Source of the DNA: Paratinospora sagittata
Lineage: Eukaryota; Streptophyta; Magnoliopsida; Ranunculales; Menispermaceae
DNA: 64,000 nt
Assembly: GCA_035771175.1 (NCBI GenBank)
Contig: CM069602.1
Span: 13,291,116-13,355,115 of the forward strand
Reading direction: 5' to 3'
The notes beneath the pieces were generated by a model. It did no database searches and was not told where the DNA came from. It saw nothing but the letters and a program-made list of their open reading frames with translations. Position 1 is the first letter of the stretch. Each line of letters opens with the position of its first letter. Both the position numbers and the translations under genes were made by a program. Below are positions 11,178-21,907 of this stretch, one piece after another.

Positions 11178-13195
11178 TGTTGACCTGAAAGGCTTTCCAC
11201 TTAGCATTCTCCTAGGTGTTTTGATGCTAACAAACAACACGCAATTTGGTGCTAATAATTTTATTGAGTATATTTCAGCAGCTACAATAGAGAAGAACAA
11301 ATACAAGATCAAAGTACTTCAAGTCTTTCAAGCAAAAGATCAACCACATGCAAAGCTTTGACAACTTGAAGGTAAGAATAAACAAGAGGTTGAGAGTCTC
11401 ATTTTTGTCTAGAATTAAGACGTAACCTACTTGCTCCAGTTTGCTCAATTATCATCTTAAATAACATACATTAGTCTTTCGCAAAATCATATTCGAAGAT
11501 TACAAGTTTTCGAAAATGTCTTAATCTTTAACATGATCTTGTCAAAATGGTTTTCAAAAGGTTTCGATCTTGTTTTCAATGATTTAAAAGTGTTTAATCA
11601 TATATTAAAATGTTTTTGAATCAATGGAAATGTTCTTGTATGTCAAAAGAGTGACTTTTCAAAACAAGAACCAATATCGCGCCATAGGTCCCTATAGCCC
11701 GCTATCCAGCCAATTGTCAAAGTTCTCAGAAGGCAATAACGTCCTATCATACACTATCATGTCAATTGCCAAAATTCTAATTTTCTGGAAAATAGGCAAT
11801 AATGCGCTATCATTGAAGATATCTCGCTATCAAGCTATTGCCAAAATTATTATTTTTGTATAAAGGGCAATAGAGCACTATCATGGATGATAACGCACTA
11901 TCAATGAATTCTGAAAATCAGGAACTCTCCATTTTCAGCATATCGAGCATCAATAGCCAGCTATAAGCCAATATCAGGCATCATGAATAGGCCGATAGCA
12001 CGCTATAGGCCATGATAGCGTTATCATTGCCTAAGATAGAAATCTGACATTTCTGAACTGAAAAACGTGGGCACTTCCACTTGCACGATTTTTATATTCC
12101 TTGCACAGTCTTGCCAGGTTATCTTAACTGAAATATTCTCCACTAACACCTGGATGATTCCCATTGTCTTGCACACCCATAATTACTTTAGATTAAACAA
12201 TGTTTTGAATTCAAATCAATCCATACTCTCTTGTTTTTCAACCTGCAACTGCTCCTTTTATAAAAGATACTTCAACTGATTTTGAAACCATATCTAAGCA
12301 CGTTTTTGCAAGTTGGTTTATTTTCTCTGAGTGTTGAGAAGTGATGAATACTCTCAAGTTTTGAGCTTCACACTTTGGTTTGCTCATGTTGAGCAACACA
12401 ACTATGAAAATCGAGAGAAAAAAAAAACAGAGAATGAAAGAATGTGAGTGCATTAAGTGTTTTCCAAACATCATAGCATTTCTTACTCTTGAACGTCCTA
12501 GAGCTAAGTATTTTGAAAACCAAATGAGCTGATTTTGAAAAAGTTTTCAAAGTAAACTTTATGGATTTCATTTTAATCAACATCAAATGCATTCTTGAGC
12601 AAAACCTGTTGTAAGAAAGGTAAAAACGTTGTAAGGTCGCTCTCTCGCACTTTGAGCTTAATTTTCATATCTTGTATTTGGAAATGTGTATTGTAAGCTT
12701 CATTGTAATTGTTCTACTTGTATAAAACAAACATCACGTCTTTGTGTTCAGCGTTTTGGTTAGCTTCAAGGTTGGAACAAACCAAGTTAAGTGACAGCTT
12801 ATTACTTGCGATTCCAAGGTTGGAATCAAGATATAGTTTCATCATTTATCTTGAAAATGATCAAATGGTTAATCCTTAGCCCGCGAAAAGGATAGTAGGT
12901 TCTTCCTTATCCCACAAAAGGAAGTTATAGGTTGTCCTTCGTCCGTGAAAAGGATAGGTTTGTGTTGAACCTTGAAAGGACATTATAACAGTTTGGTTCA
13001 CACCCTTGAAGTGAATCTTTTATAGTAGAATCCTAGAGAAGGTTTCTCTAGGCGTTGAGTAGGAAAATGATTTCTGAACCATGCAGAAATCCTTTGTGTG
13101 CATTGTATTTATTTTCAATATCTTTCATTATGCACTTTACATTGATTTGAGTACATGACTTGAATTAATCAAAGGATTTTTACAAATAAATTAGA

Positions 13196-14438
13196 TGTGA
13201 CGCCCCGAAAATCATTTCATCTAGCTCATTACCCAATTGCATTTTGCCCAAACTCTATGTGTTTGCCTTGATATATTTGGTGTTTGTTTGATGGTTGTTT
13301 AATGTTTGTATATTTGATTCTTGATAATGTAAATAAATATGTGCATTATATATTGTATATGAGTCATGTTAAATTAAAGTATAATGCATGTGTTATTATT
13401 TACGCATGGGCCCATTAAACCATGAATTGATAAGGGTTAGGATTGATTGAATAAAAGGATAAATGAGAATAAAAATTTGGTGTATTAAATGGATTGGACA
13501 TTTAAAATACATGAAAACATGAGGTTGGTTAAAGTACATGTGGTTGGTATGGGTAGTAAGAGACCAACATGCATCAAGTTGGTGCATGAGAATGGACAAG
13601 TGTCCCATGTCCCATTTCTCTTCTCCAACACGCGTCAAGTTGGTGCATGAGAATCGACAAGTGTCTCATGCCCCATTTCTCTTCTCCAACACATGTCAAG
13701 TTGGTGCATGAGACCAACACATGTCAAGTTGGTGCATGAGAGTGCACACGTGTCCCATGCCCCATTTCTCTTCTCCAACACATGTCAAGTTGGTGCATGA
13801 GAGTGGACAAGTGTCCCATGCCTCACTTCTCTTCTCCAAGGAAGTCCTAGAGAGTGAGATGAGTGGAGGGAAAGGAAAAAAGAAGATAAAGGAAAGAAGA
13901 AGAGAAAGAAAGAGGAAGTTGCTTTGAAGGAAGTCTTAACAACGTTTTCATCAAAGGCCTCGATGTAAGATGAGAGGCATCTTGATTGAACTGTTTTAAA
14001 TTATAATGTACTATATTTTTAACTATTTAATTATAACACTTACCACACTGTAGTATGAGTGAGTTGGGACTCGTTAGATAGATCATGTGGGCATATGACG
14101 AGTTTTTTTGTACTCATGGTTTTGGACTTTATGTGTATGTACATCTTGATGGACTGTAGGGATTATGATTTTATTTATGGTTCATTTTTATGGATTATCT
14201 TTTGTCTTGGATGATTAATATGGTTGGTAGATTTGTTTAGTACATTTTTATATTATGTCATTGTTTGGGATAAGACTCGTAGGGTCTCAACCACCTCACG
14301 GGGGTTGAGGAGTGGTTGGAAATGCCTACGTCGGGCATCCCGCCCCTGCATTTCACATGTCATTCCCTGCGGGGTTGGTGGTCTGGGGTGCGGGGTGCGG
14401 GGTGCGGGGTGCTGGGTGCTGGGTGCTGGGTCGTCACA
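13196..14438 (+). mobile_element. Internally deleted LTR of the TGTGGCGACC family
   Basis: Starts TGTGACGCCCCG and ends GGGTCGTCACA; it is the reverse complement of parts of 23741-26511. Compared with that copy, it jumps at about 13940 from the stretch next to the splice-like centre to the region equivalent to 24195, so about 1.7 kb is missing. Flanking pentamers are TTAGA and TTATA (four of five), suggesting an eroded TSD. It sits inside the SIRE-like solo LTR shortly before its C-rich 3' end. The 3' part carries a run of GGGGTGC/GGGTGCT hexamer-like repeats at 14385-14430. Confidence 0.75.
13567..13839. repeat. Tandem array of a ~61-bp unit
   Basis: Four full units and one short unit share the pattern TGTCAAGTTGGTGCATGAGA followed by GTGTC...CATGCCCCATTTCTCTTCTCCAACA. 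The short unit near 13700-13717 lacks the second half. Related copies in the LTRs at 6433-10136 and 23741-26511 carry only about two units, so the array has expanded in this copy. Frames running through it are low-complexity artefacts. Confidence 0.85.
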
Positions 14439-14511
14439 TTATAAATTGTCAAAACTGACCATAACACCCAATTAAACCCCCCCTCCCCCCTCTTGGATGT
14501 CTATCATGTCA

Positions 14512-16084
14512 CAACTCACTAATGACAACAATGTTTTTCTTGAATTTCATGCTAATTATTGTCTTGTGAAGGATTCACAAACCAAAGAGGTTCTTCTTCG
14601 CGGGAGCCTTAGAGATGGTGTTTACCGGTTTACCTCTCCTTTCAAATATGGTGAATCCTTATCATTTTCTTTTTTCTCTCATGTTCCTAGTTTGGCTATT
14701 GATGTCTCTTCCTCAACACCATCTGTCTCCAATATCTAGCATATGTGTTTAGGTCATGCCTCACGAGCTTAAGATTTGTAATAAACAGGCTAATTTCAAT
14801 AAATTGTTACATTTTTGTTATGTTTGTTGAATGGGAAACGCTCATGCACTCCCATTTCAAAAGTCACAGTTATGTACATCTTCCATTCTTGAATTTCTAT
14901 ATTCTGATCTTTGGGTCCAACTCTCATTGCTTTTAAAAAGGTTATCGTTACTATATGCATTTTGTTGTTGATTTTTCTTGTTTCACATGGATCTATCCAC
15001 TTAAGCACAAATATGAAGCTCTTTCCACATTCATCTTGTTTAAAAAATTTGTTAAAAATTTGTTTTCCACCACTATCAAATGTTTTCAATCAGATTAAGG
15101 AGGGGAGTATCGTCCATTTACTAACTATCTTGAATGTAAACACGGACACATCGTTGAAATGTGTCTAACCATGCTTGCACAAGCTAACCTTCCATTATCC
15201 TTTTGGTGGGATGGTGCCCAAGTCGTGGTGTCCACAATCAATCAGTTACCTACTCCTGTACTGGACAACTTATCACCCTACCAAAGAACATTTCATAAGG
15301 TCCCTGATTATTCCATTTTACGGGTATTTGGGTGTGCATGCTATCCATACCTTCCACTTTATAACCAATTCAAATTTCAATTCCCATCTCACAAATGCAT
15401 GTTTCTTGGTTACAAGCCCTCTCACAAAGAGTACAAGCGTTTAAGTCCAACTGGTAGGCTCTACATTATAAGACATGTGGTTTTTCATGAAATTGACTTC
15501 CCTTATCCCTCTCTGTTTACCCCTGCCCCTGCAACTGTGACACCGCCATTACCACATTCTTTTATTTATTTTCCTCCACCTTCTTCCATAAATACAACAA
15601 CCACACCCACCTCTCCATCTATCACTATTTCCCTTTCATCTGACCCGATTCCAACCCCTGTTCCAGATACCTCCTCACCCTCACACCAATACCCCACCCC
15701 CCACCACCCACAACCTCCAATCCTCATATGATTACAAGGGCTTAGAGTGGAATATTCAAGCCTAAAGTGTTCTCAGCTGAGCTGGATCTTTCGGTGTTAC
15801 TGCACACTGAGCCATCCACTGTCAAGGAAGCACTTCATTCCAATGAGTGTCATCATCCATGTAGCAAGAATTTGATGTTTTACTTGCTAACAAGACTTAG
15901 TTTTTTGTACTCGCCACATCTACTCAACACTTGGTGGGGAATTGATGGGTGTTTAAAATCAAACAAAATCTTGATGGCTCAATCCATAAATACAAGGCTC
16001 GTCTTGTAGCCAAAGGTTATCATCAAGTTCTCGGGGTGGATTTTTCTGAAACTTATAGCCTTGTGATCAAGGCTGCTACTATTC
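14512..16084 (+). pseudogene. pol: Copia pol: GAG-pre-integrase, integrase, start of RT
   Basis: At 14512-14740 the frame gives LTNDNNVFLEFHANYCLVKD and LLRGSLRDGVYRF, the GAG-pre-integrase domain. From 14745 to about 15150 the integrase zinc finger and core are badly decayed across several frames. The integrase C-terminal region is readable at 15159-15731 with FWWDGAQ, LRVFGCACYPYLP and FLGYKPSHKEYK, followed by a Pro/Ser/Thr-rich linker. RT begins at about 15735 with stops and shifts and reaches VAKGYHQVLGVDFSETYSLV before it is split at 16084 by the gypsy element. It resumes at 21908. The protein would join copia DNA to the host chromosome, but stops and lost core residues make it inactive. 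Confidence 0.8.
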
Positions 16085-16086
16085 AA

Positions 16087-17049
16087 TGATGCAAACCAAA
16101 GAGCTGGACAAGTTGATGATACACTTGGGAATGAAACTGAATATGCACAAGACCTTTTGTCACTTCCAAGTGGTCCAATTACAAGACTTAGAGTCAAACG
16201 TTTCAAGGAAGCGCTAAATGGGCTAATCCAAGAGAATTTGGCTGATTTTAACAAGACCAAGATGGGCTCAAATAATAATCAAGGCTTAGTCTATGTCATC
16301 AAAGCAATTGAAGAAGCTAATTAGTACATAAAATGTGCCAGCATGGACTGACCATCAAAGGGCATGAATTTATTGAGTTTCAAGGATATTAAATAGGGGA
16401 ATAAACTTGGTCCTGGCTGATTATGTTTTAAATACATTGAACTTAGTCAATTAGCTATTTTGGTTACCTTTAGAAGTCCAAGAGGCCTAAAAAACGTGGG
16501 GACTTGTTCTTCAGAAGTCCAAGAGGCCTAAAAACATTGGGACTTGTTCTTTACAAGTCCAAGAGGCCTAAAAACGTGGGGACTTGTCCTTTAGAATTCC
16601 AAGAGGCCTAAAAATGTGGGGACTTGTCCTTTAGAAGTCCAAGAGGTCTAAAAACGTGGGGACTTGTTTATGTTGATGTTTGTGATGTTTTAAATTTAGT
16701 TATGTCTTTTCCTATTCTTGGAGGGTTGTTCCAAGTATATATAAAGTGGTAGCTCGAATTTGAATGGTAGATTATGTTTCCAGAATTTAACATCCTTGTG
16801 AGGTATTGTGTCCTCTTTGTTCTTAAGAGAACTCTTTGAACTTATCAAGTTAATCTTGTGGCGTTCAAGCAACCAAACTTATCACCTTGATTGTTGAATC
16901 GTGGTGTGGCGTTTCAATCCTTCGTAGTCTTGGTTTTCATCTGGTTAGGTGACGGGTCAAGGCTCAACCAATCTTGTCTACACGATCTTGGGGTTCTAAT
17001 CCATCATTGTTATTGGGTTTCATCACAATTGTTGGTGGAGTTCATATCA
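16087..17049 (+). repeat. 5' LTR of the CRM-like element
   Basis: 963 bp, starting TGATGC and ending CATATCA. The first ~230 bases are a copy of the C-terminal pol coding sequence, because the 3' LTR overlaps the reading frame. It has five ~40-bp repeat units (16469-16670) against four in the 3' LTR, which explains most of the 44-bp length difference. A TATA-like TATATATAAAG lies near 16735, giving a likely transcription start shortly downstream. Confidence 0.9.
16469..16670 (+). repeat. Five ~40-bp repeats with inverted ends in the LTR
   Basis: Each unit reads TTTAGAAGTCCAAGAGGCCT, then AAAAACGTGGGGACTTGTCC. AAGTCC and GGACTT are inverted repeats, so each unit can form a short hairpin, and AGGCCT is itself palindromic. 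Four units are at 21371-21538 in the 3' LTR. The array lies upstream of the TATA-like box, in the U3 position, where tandem repeats commonly act as enhancers; that role is inferred. Confidence 0.85.
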
Positions 17050-17062
17050 TTTGGCATCAGAG
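17050..17062 (+). other. Primer-binding site, tRNA-Met type
   Basis: TTTGGCATCAGAG follows the 5' LTR directly and resembles TTGGTATCAGAGC, the complement of initiator tRNA-Met, with a T-to-C change. It marks the LTR end and priming of minus-strand synthesis. Confidence 0.75.
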
Positions 17063-17455
17063 TTTTGGTTCTAAGATAAGTTTGACTATCTTTTATTTTA
17101 ATTTTTTTATTTCCTGTTCCCTGCTGTGGGGGAAAAAGGAGAAGAAAAGTGATTCCAGTAAGAAAATTTCCTCTTTTCAATCTTGTTTCTCACCTTATTC
17201 ATGTTCTTGATCCTGCTGTAAAAAAAAATTGATGAGTTCTGGTTGTTTCTTATTTTTGAATTGCTGCTAGATTATTTTGAATTAGTTTCTTGAAGTTTGA
17301 TTAAGAACTAAAGAAGACACAAAAGAGTGGAAAAAGGCAAGAGTGTGTGAGACCATAAGAGGGTAAAAGTCATTTAGAGTGAAAACACGAGTGCAAGTGT
17401 ATCAATTCTTGAGTGAAACACGTGAGGGAGTGCTTGTGAGGATTCTAACCTTGTT

Positions 17456-18484
17456 TTGCAGATTTTAAATATGTCCAATAATCAAGAAAAAGATACAACC
17501 GAAGAAGTTCGACAACATGCAGTTCCGAACCTCCAAATGCAAGCGTTGTTAGGGGAGATGAGGCGTATGTTGAGGGATGAAGTAGATGATGCTGACATGC
17601 CACCTTTGGAGGATGCCGATGATGAGCAAAGTATTGTGGTTAGAGATTTATTGGTAGCAAGGCGAGTTCTCATTGTGTAGGTTAAGGAGGAAGAAAGTAA
17701 CCAAAAAGAGAACTTGTTTCATACTCGGTGCTTTGTAAACAACAAAGTTTGCAGTGTCATTATCGATAGAGGGAGTTGCACAAACGTAGCCAGCACTTAT
17801 TTGGTGGAGAAATTGGCCTTAACTACCTTGAAACATCCTCACCCTTATCGGCTTCAGTGGCTGAATGACTGTGGCGAAATCAAGGTGACAAGGCAAGTGT
17901 TGGTGGCATTATCCATTGGTAAATATGAGGATGAGGTGCTTTGTGATGTGGTTCCTATGCATGCATGCCATTTATTGTTGGGAAGATCATGGCAGTATGA
18001 TAAAAGGGGTAAGCATGATGGATTCACAAATAGGTATTCTTTCACTCATAAAGGGCAGCCTATTATTCTTGTGCCATTGGCTCCAAAACAAGTCAGGGAG
18101 GACCAATTAAAGTTACAAAGCTCAAATGAAAAAAAGAAAGAAAAAGAAATGAAGGCCGAAATTGAAAAAAAAAAAGAGAAAAACATTGATCAGAGAGAAA
18201 AAGAAAGAGAGGGGATTTCAGCCATAGTGAGAGCAAGAAAGGAAAAATTCAATTGCATTGCAAAAAAAAGTGAGATCAAGAGAGCATTATTATCACACCA
18301 GCCCCTTATTGTACTCATGTACAAGGAGGCTCTTTTATGTACTAATGATCTCGTCGGTGCTTTGCCAAGCGTTATTGTTTCTTTTTTGCATGAGTTTGAA
18401 GATGTCCTTCCCGAAGAAGAACCTTATGGATTACCTCCAATCCGAGGGATTGAACATCAAATTGATTTCATACCAGGTGCAACC
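17456..18484 (+). pseudogene. gag-pol: Gypsy gag remnant and protease
   Basis: The frame starts at 17456 with a short gag part of 74 codons that runs into an in-frame TAG at 17678-17680, then continues in the same frame from about 17681. A normal Gag of this clade is several hundred residues with a CCHC knuckle; most of it is missing, including the knuckle. The protease follows with FHTRCFVNNKVCSVIIDRGS and later LLLGRSWQYD. The catalytic Asp is there, but the motif reads DRG where members have DGG or DSG, a likely G-to-A change. A Lys/Glu-rich linker lies at 18110-18200. The frame is lost at about 18484 by a deletion of about 10 bases, where the conserved NRP part of the RT start is missing. 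Confidence 0.8.
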
Positions 18485-19876
18485 GACCTGCTTATAGGAG
18501 TAATCCCGATGAGACCAAGGAACTCCAAAGGCAAGTAGGTGAATTATTGGAGAAGGGGTATGTGCGTGAAAGCATGAGTCCTTGTGCAGTTTCGGTGTTG
18601 TTAGTTCCTAAGAAGGATGGAACATGGAGGATGTTTGTTGACTGTCGAGCCATCAACAACATAACGGTAAAGTATCGTCATCCCATTCCTAGATTAGACG
18701 ATATGCTGGATGAATTGCATGGTTCTTGTGTCTTTACAAAAATTGATCTTAAGAGTGGATATCATCAGATTAGGATGAAGGAAGGTGATGAATGGAAAAC
18801 TGCTTTTAAGACTAAATATGGTTTGTCTGAGTGGTTAGTGATGCCTTTCGGTTTAACTAATGCTCCGAGCACATTTATGCGTTTAATGAACCATGTTTTG
18901 CGTGCATTTATTGGCAGATTTGTCGTTGTGTATTTTGATGATATCCTAATTTATAGCAAAAACTTGAAAGAACATGTAATGCATTTGAAATCTGTTTTGG
19001 AAATTCTAAGGAAAGAAAAGTTGTTTGCTAATCTCAAGAAGTGCACCTTTTGCACGGATACACTTGTGTTTCTTGGTTTTGTTGTTAGTAAGAGAGGAAT
19101 TGAGGTGGATGAGGAAAAGGTTAAGGCAATCTAAGAGTGGCCAACGCCTACAGCAATCAGCCAAGTGAGGAGTTTCCACGGCTTAGCTAGCTTCTATAGA
19201 CGGTTTGTGCGTGATTTTAGTAGCTTAGCCTCACCTCTTACTGAAGTCATTAAGAAAAATGTGCCGTTTAAGTAGGGGACAGAACAAGAAAAGACATTTA
19301 ATCTTATCAAAGAAAAGTTAACTAACGTACCTTTGCTTGTTTTACCTAACTTTGTTAAAACTTTTGAAATTGAGTGTGATGCTTCAGGTATAGGTATTGG
19401 AGCTGTTTTGATGCAAGAAGGCCGTCCAGTTGCTTATTTTAGTGAAAAGTTGAGTGGGGCAGCCCTAAATTACCCTACTTATGATAAGGAGATGTACGCC
19501 TTGATAAGGGCTTTGGAAAATTGGCAGCACTATCTATGGCCAAAGGAATTCGTGATTCACACAGATCATGAATCTTTGAAGCATTTGAAAGGGCAGCAAA
19601 GGTTGAACAGACGCCATGCCAAGTGGGTGGAATTCATTGAAACATTCCCTTATGTGATTAGACACAAGCAAGGTAAGGAAAATATGGTGGCTGACGCATT
19701 GTCCCGAAGGTATGCTTTACTTTCCATTTTAGATACAAAATTGCTTGGTTTTGAATACATTAAGGATTTGTATGCACAAGATTCTGATTTTGGTGAAGTG
19801 TTCAATGCATGTGAAAAAGTGGCATTTGGTAAGTTTTATAGGCATGATGGATTTTTGTTTCAGGAAAATAAACTGT
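18485..19876 (+). pseudogene. pol: Gypsy reverse transcriptase and RNase H
   Basis: In this frame RT opens with [18 protein letters not shown], then [44 protein letters not shown] and the catalytic [12 protein letters not shown] near 18930-18965. RNase H follows with [18 protein letters not shown] (first catalytic Asp), [25 protein letters not shown] and [11 protein letters not shown]. It copies element RNA to DNA in cytoplasmic particles and degrades the RNA strand. Two in-frame stops interrupt it: TAA at 19132-19134 (Gln position) and TAG at 19273-19275 (Trp position), both consistent with C/G-to-T/A decay. A deletion of about two bases near 19877 shifts into the integrase frame. Confidence 0.85.
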
Positions 19877-21217
19877 GTGCCTATGTGTTCTTTGCGTGAA
19901 TTGTTTGTGAGAGAAGCTCATGGTGGTGGTTTGATGGGTCATTTTGGTGTAGCTAAGACATTAGGAATTTTGCATGATCATTTTTTTTGGCCTCATATGA
20001 AACGTGATGTGGAAAGAATCTGTGAGAAGTGTATCACGTGTAAACAGGCCAAGTCTAAGTTGAAACCCCATGGTTTGTACACCCCTTTGCCAATACCAAG
20101 TGAACCTTGGACTGATATTTCTATGGATTTTGTTTTGGGATTATCTAGGACTAAGAGGGGGAGAGATTTAGTTTTTGTGGTGGTAGATAGATTTTCCAAG
20201 ATGGCACACTTCATTGCATGTCATAAAACAGATGATGCATCACATAGAGCTAATTTGTTCTTCAAAGAAATTGTTAGGTTACATGGCATGCATAGGACCA
20301 TTGTTTCTGATAGGGATGCAAGGTTTTTGAGTTACTTTTGGAAGACTTTTAGGGGAAAGTTGGGAACCAAGTTATTGTTTTCTACTACTTGTCATCCACA
20401 AACGGATGGTCAAACTGAAGTAGTAAATAAAACTTTGTCTTTTTTGTTACGTGCTATCATTAAAAAGAACTTGAGAACATGGGAAGATTGTTTGCCACAT
20501 GTTGAATTTGCTTATAATCGAAGTATTCATTCTACAACTAAATTTTCACCATTTGAAATGGTTTATGGTTTTAACCCATTGTCACCTTTGGATTTAACTT
20601 CTTTACCTTTGAGTGAACGTGTAAACTTGAATGGCAAAAAGAAGGCAGAATTTGTAAAGATGATCCATGAAAAGGCACGACTGAACATTGAAAGAAGAAC
20701 TAAACAATATGTCCAACAAGCCAACAAGGGACGCAAGAAGGTAGTGTTTGAACCCGGAGATTGGGTTTGGTTGCACTTAAGGAAGGACCGTTCTCTGGAG
20801 AAATGGCGTTCAAAACTCCTACCTTGGGGTGACGGACCATTTCAAATAGTGGAACGCATCAATGATAATGCCTACAAGCTTGACTTACCAGGTGAGTATG
20901 GTGTCAGTGAAAACTTTAATGTTGTTGATTTGTCTCCTTTTGATGTAGGTGATGATTTGGGGACAAATCCTTATCAAGAAGGGGAGAATGATGCAAACCA
21001 AGGAGCTGGACAAGTTGATCATACACTTGGGAATGGAGCTGAATATGCACAAGACCCTTTGTCACTTCCAAGTGGTCCAATTACAAGACTTAGAGCCAAA
21101 CGTTTCAAGGAAGCGCTAAATGGGCTAATCCAAGAGAATTGGGCTGATTCTAAAAAGACCAAGATGGGCTCAAATAACAATCAAGGCTTAGTCCATGTCA
21201 TCAAAGCAATTGAATAA
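19877..21217 (+). pseudogene. pol: Gypsy integrase with C-terminal tail overlapping the 3' LTR
   Basis: After the shift near 19877 the frame is fully open to TAA at 21215-21217. It has the HHCC zinc-binding region ([20 protein letters not shown]), the catalytic core with [18 protein letters not shown] and [12 protein letters not shown] supplying D, D and E, and the [20 protein letters not shown] module near 20836-20895. The tail [16 protein letters not shown] is typical of this chromovirus group; a classical chromodomain is not evident. The codons for QEGEN lie on the polypurine tract, and the final ~76 codons lie inside the 3' LTR. All catalytic residues are present, but it depends on a broken upstream frame, so I call it a pseudogene. 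Confidence 0.85.
20976..20988 (+). other. Polypurine tract inside the integrase frame
   Basis: AAGAAGGGGAGAA ends exactly where the 3' LTR begins (TGATGC at 20989) and primes plus-strand DNA synthesis. It lies within the open pol frame and encodes part of QEGEN, so the frame continues across the tract into the LTR. Confidence 0.85.
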
Positions 21218-21907
21218 GCTAATTAGCACACAAAACGTGCCAGCATGGACTGACCATCAAAGGGCATGAATTTGTTGAGTTTCAAGGATATTAAATAGGG
21301 GAATAAACTTGGTTCTGGCTGGTTATGTTTTAAATACATTGAACTTAGTCAATTAGCTATTTTGGTTACCTTTAGAAGTCCAAGAGGCCTAAAAATATGG
21401 GGACTTGTTCTTTAGAAGTCCAAGAGGCTTAAAAACGTGGGGACTTGTCCTTTAGAAGTCCAAGAGGCCTAAAAACGTGAGGACTTGTCCTTTAGAAGTC
21501 CAAGAGGCCCAAAAACGTGAGGACTTGCTTATGTTGATGTTTGTGATGTTTTAAATTTAGTTATGTCTTTTTCTATTCTTGGAGGGTTGTTCCAAGTATA
21601 TATAGAGTGGTAGCTCGAATTTGAATGGTAGATTATGTTTTCAGAATTTAACATCCTTGTGAGGTCTTGTGTCCTCTTTGTTCTTAAGATAACTCTTTGA
21701 ACTTATCAAGTTAATCTTGTGGCGTTCAAGCAACCAAACTTATCACCTTGATTGTTGAATCGTGGTGTGGCGTTTCAATCCTTCGTAGTCTTGGTTTTCA
21801 TCTGGTTAGGTGATGGGTCAAGGCTCAACCAATCTTGTCTACACGATCTTGGGGTTCTAATCCATCATTGTTATTGAGTTTCATCACAATTGTTGGAGTT
21901 CATATCA
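20989..21907 (+). repeat. 3' LTR of the CRM-like element
   Basis: 919 bp, matching 16087-17049 throughout with four instead of five ~40-bp units and scattered substitutions. The last seven bases CATATCA are followed by copia GCTACTATTC, the second copy of the flanking repeat. The first 229 bases are coding for the integrase tail. Confidence 0.9.

Larger units (their letters stand above)
11178..14506 (+). mobile_element. Solo LTR, SIRE/Maximus-like copia, with nested LTR
   Basis: Starts TGTTGACCTGAAAGGC and ends GGATGTCTATCA, flanked by an exact TSD TGTCA (11173-11177 and 14507-14511). The early phrase GTGTTTTGATGCTAACAAAC, the repeated accounts of the type CCTTGAA...GGAC near 12960 and the C-rich run close to the 3' end (CCCCCCCTCCCCCCTC near 14477) are typical of long SIRE-lineage LTRs. 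Without the nested insertion at 13196-14438 it is about 2.1 kb. No internal region or partner LTR is present, so unequal recombination most likely removed the rest. Lineage assignment is from memory of the family; the solo-LTR structure is directly seen. Confidence 0.85.
16087..21907 (+). mobile_element. Ty3/gypsy element, CRM-like chromovirus
   Basis: A structurally complete element of 5.8 kb: 5' LTR 16087-17049, primer-binding site 17050-17062, gag remnant, protease, RT, RNase H, integrase, polypurine tract 20976-20988 and 3' LTR 20989-21907. Both LTRs begin TGATGCAAACC and end TTCATATCA. It interrupts copia RT; copia GCTACTATTC appears on both sides (16075-16084 and 21908-21917), a longer direct repeat than the usual 5 bp. 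The pol frame runs 229 bases into the 3' LTR. That overlap, and the RT-integrase character, point to the CRM clade, whose members often target centromeric chromatin; the clade call is inferred. Five coding lesions make it non-autonomous. Confidence 0.85.

Noticed and set aside
14224..14475. Open frame of 83 codons with a Gly/Cys-rich end
   Set aside because: It crosses the boundary of an LTR and its GGGTGCT simple repeats; related LTR copies carry it in decayed form.
16469..16670. CRISPR-like array of 40-bp repeats
   Set aside because: Units are head-to-tail without unique spacers, lie in the U3 of a plant LTR and recur in its sister LTR.
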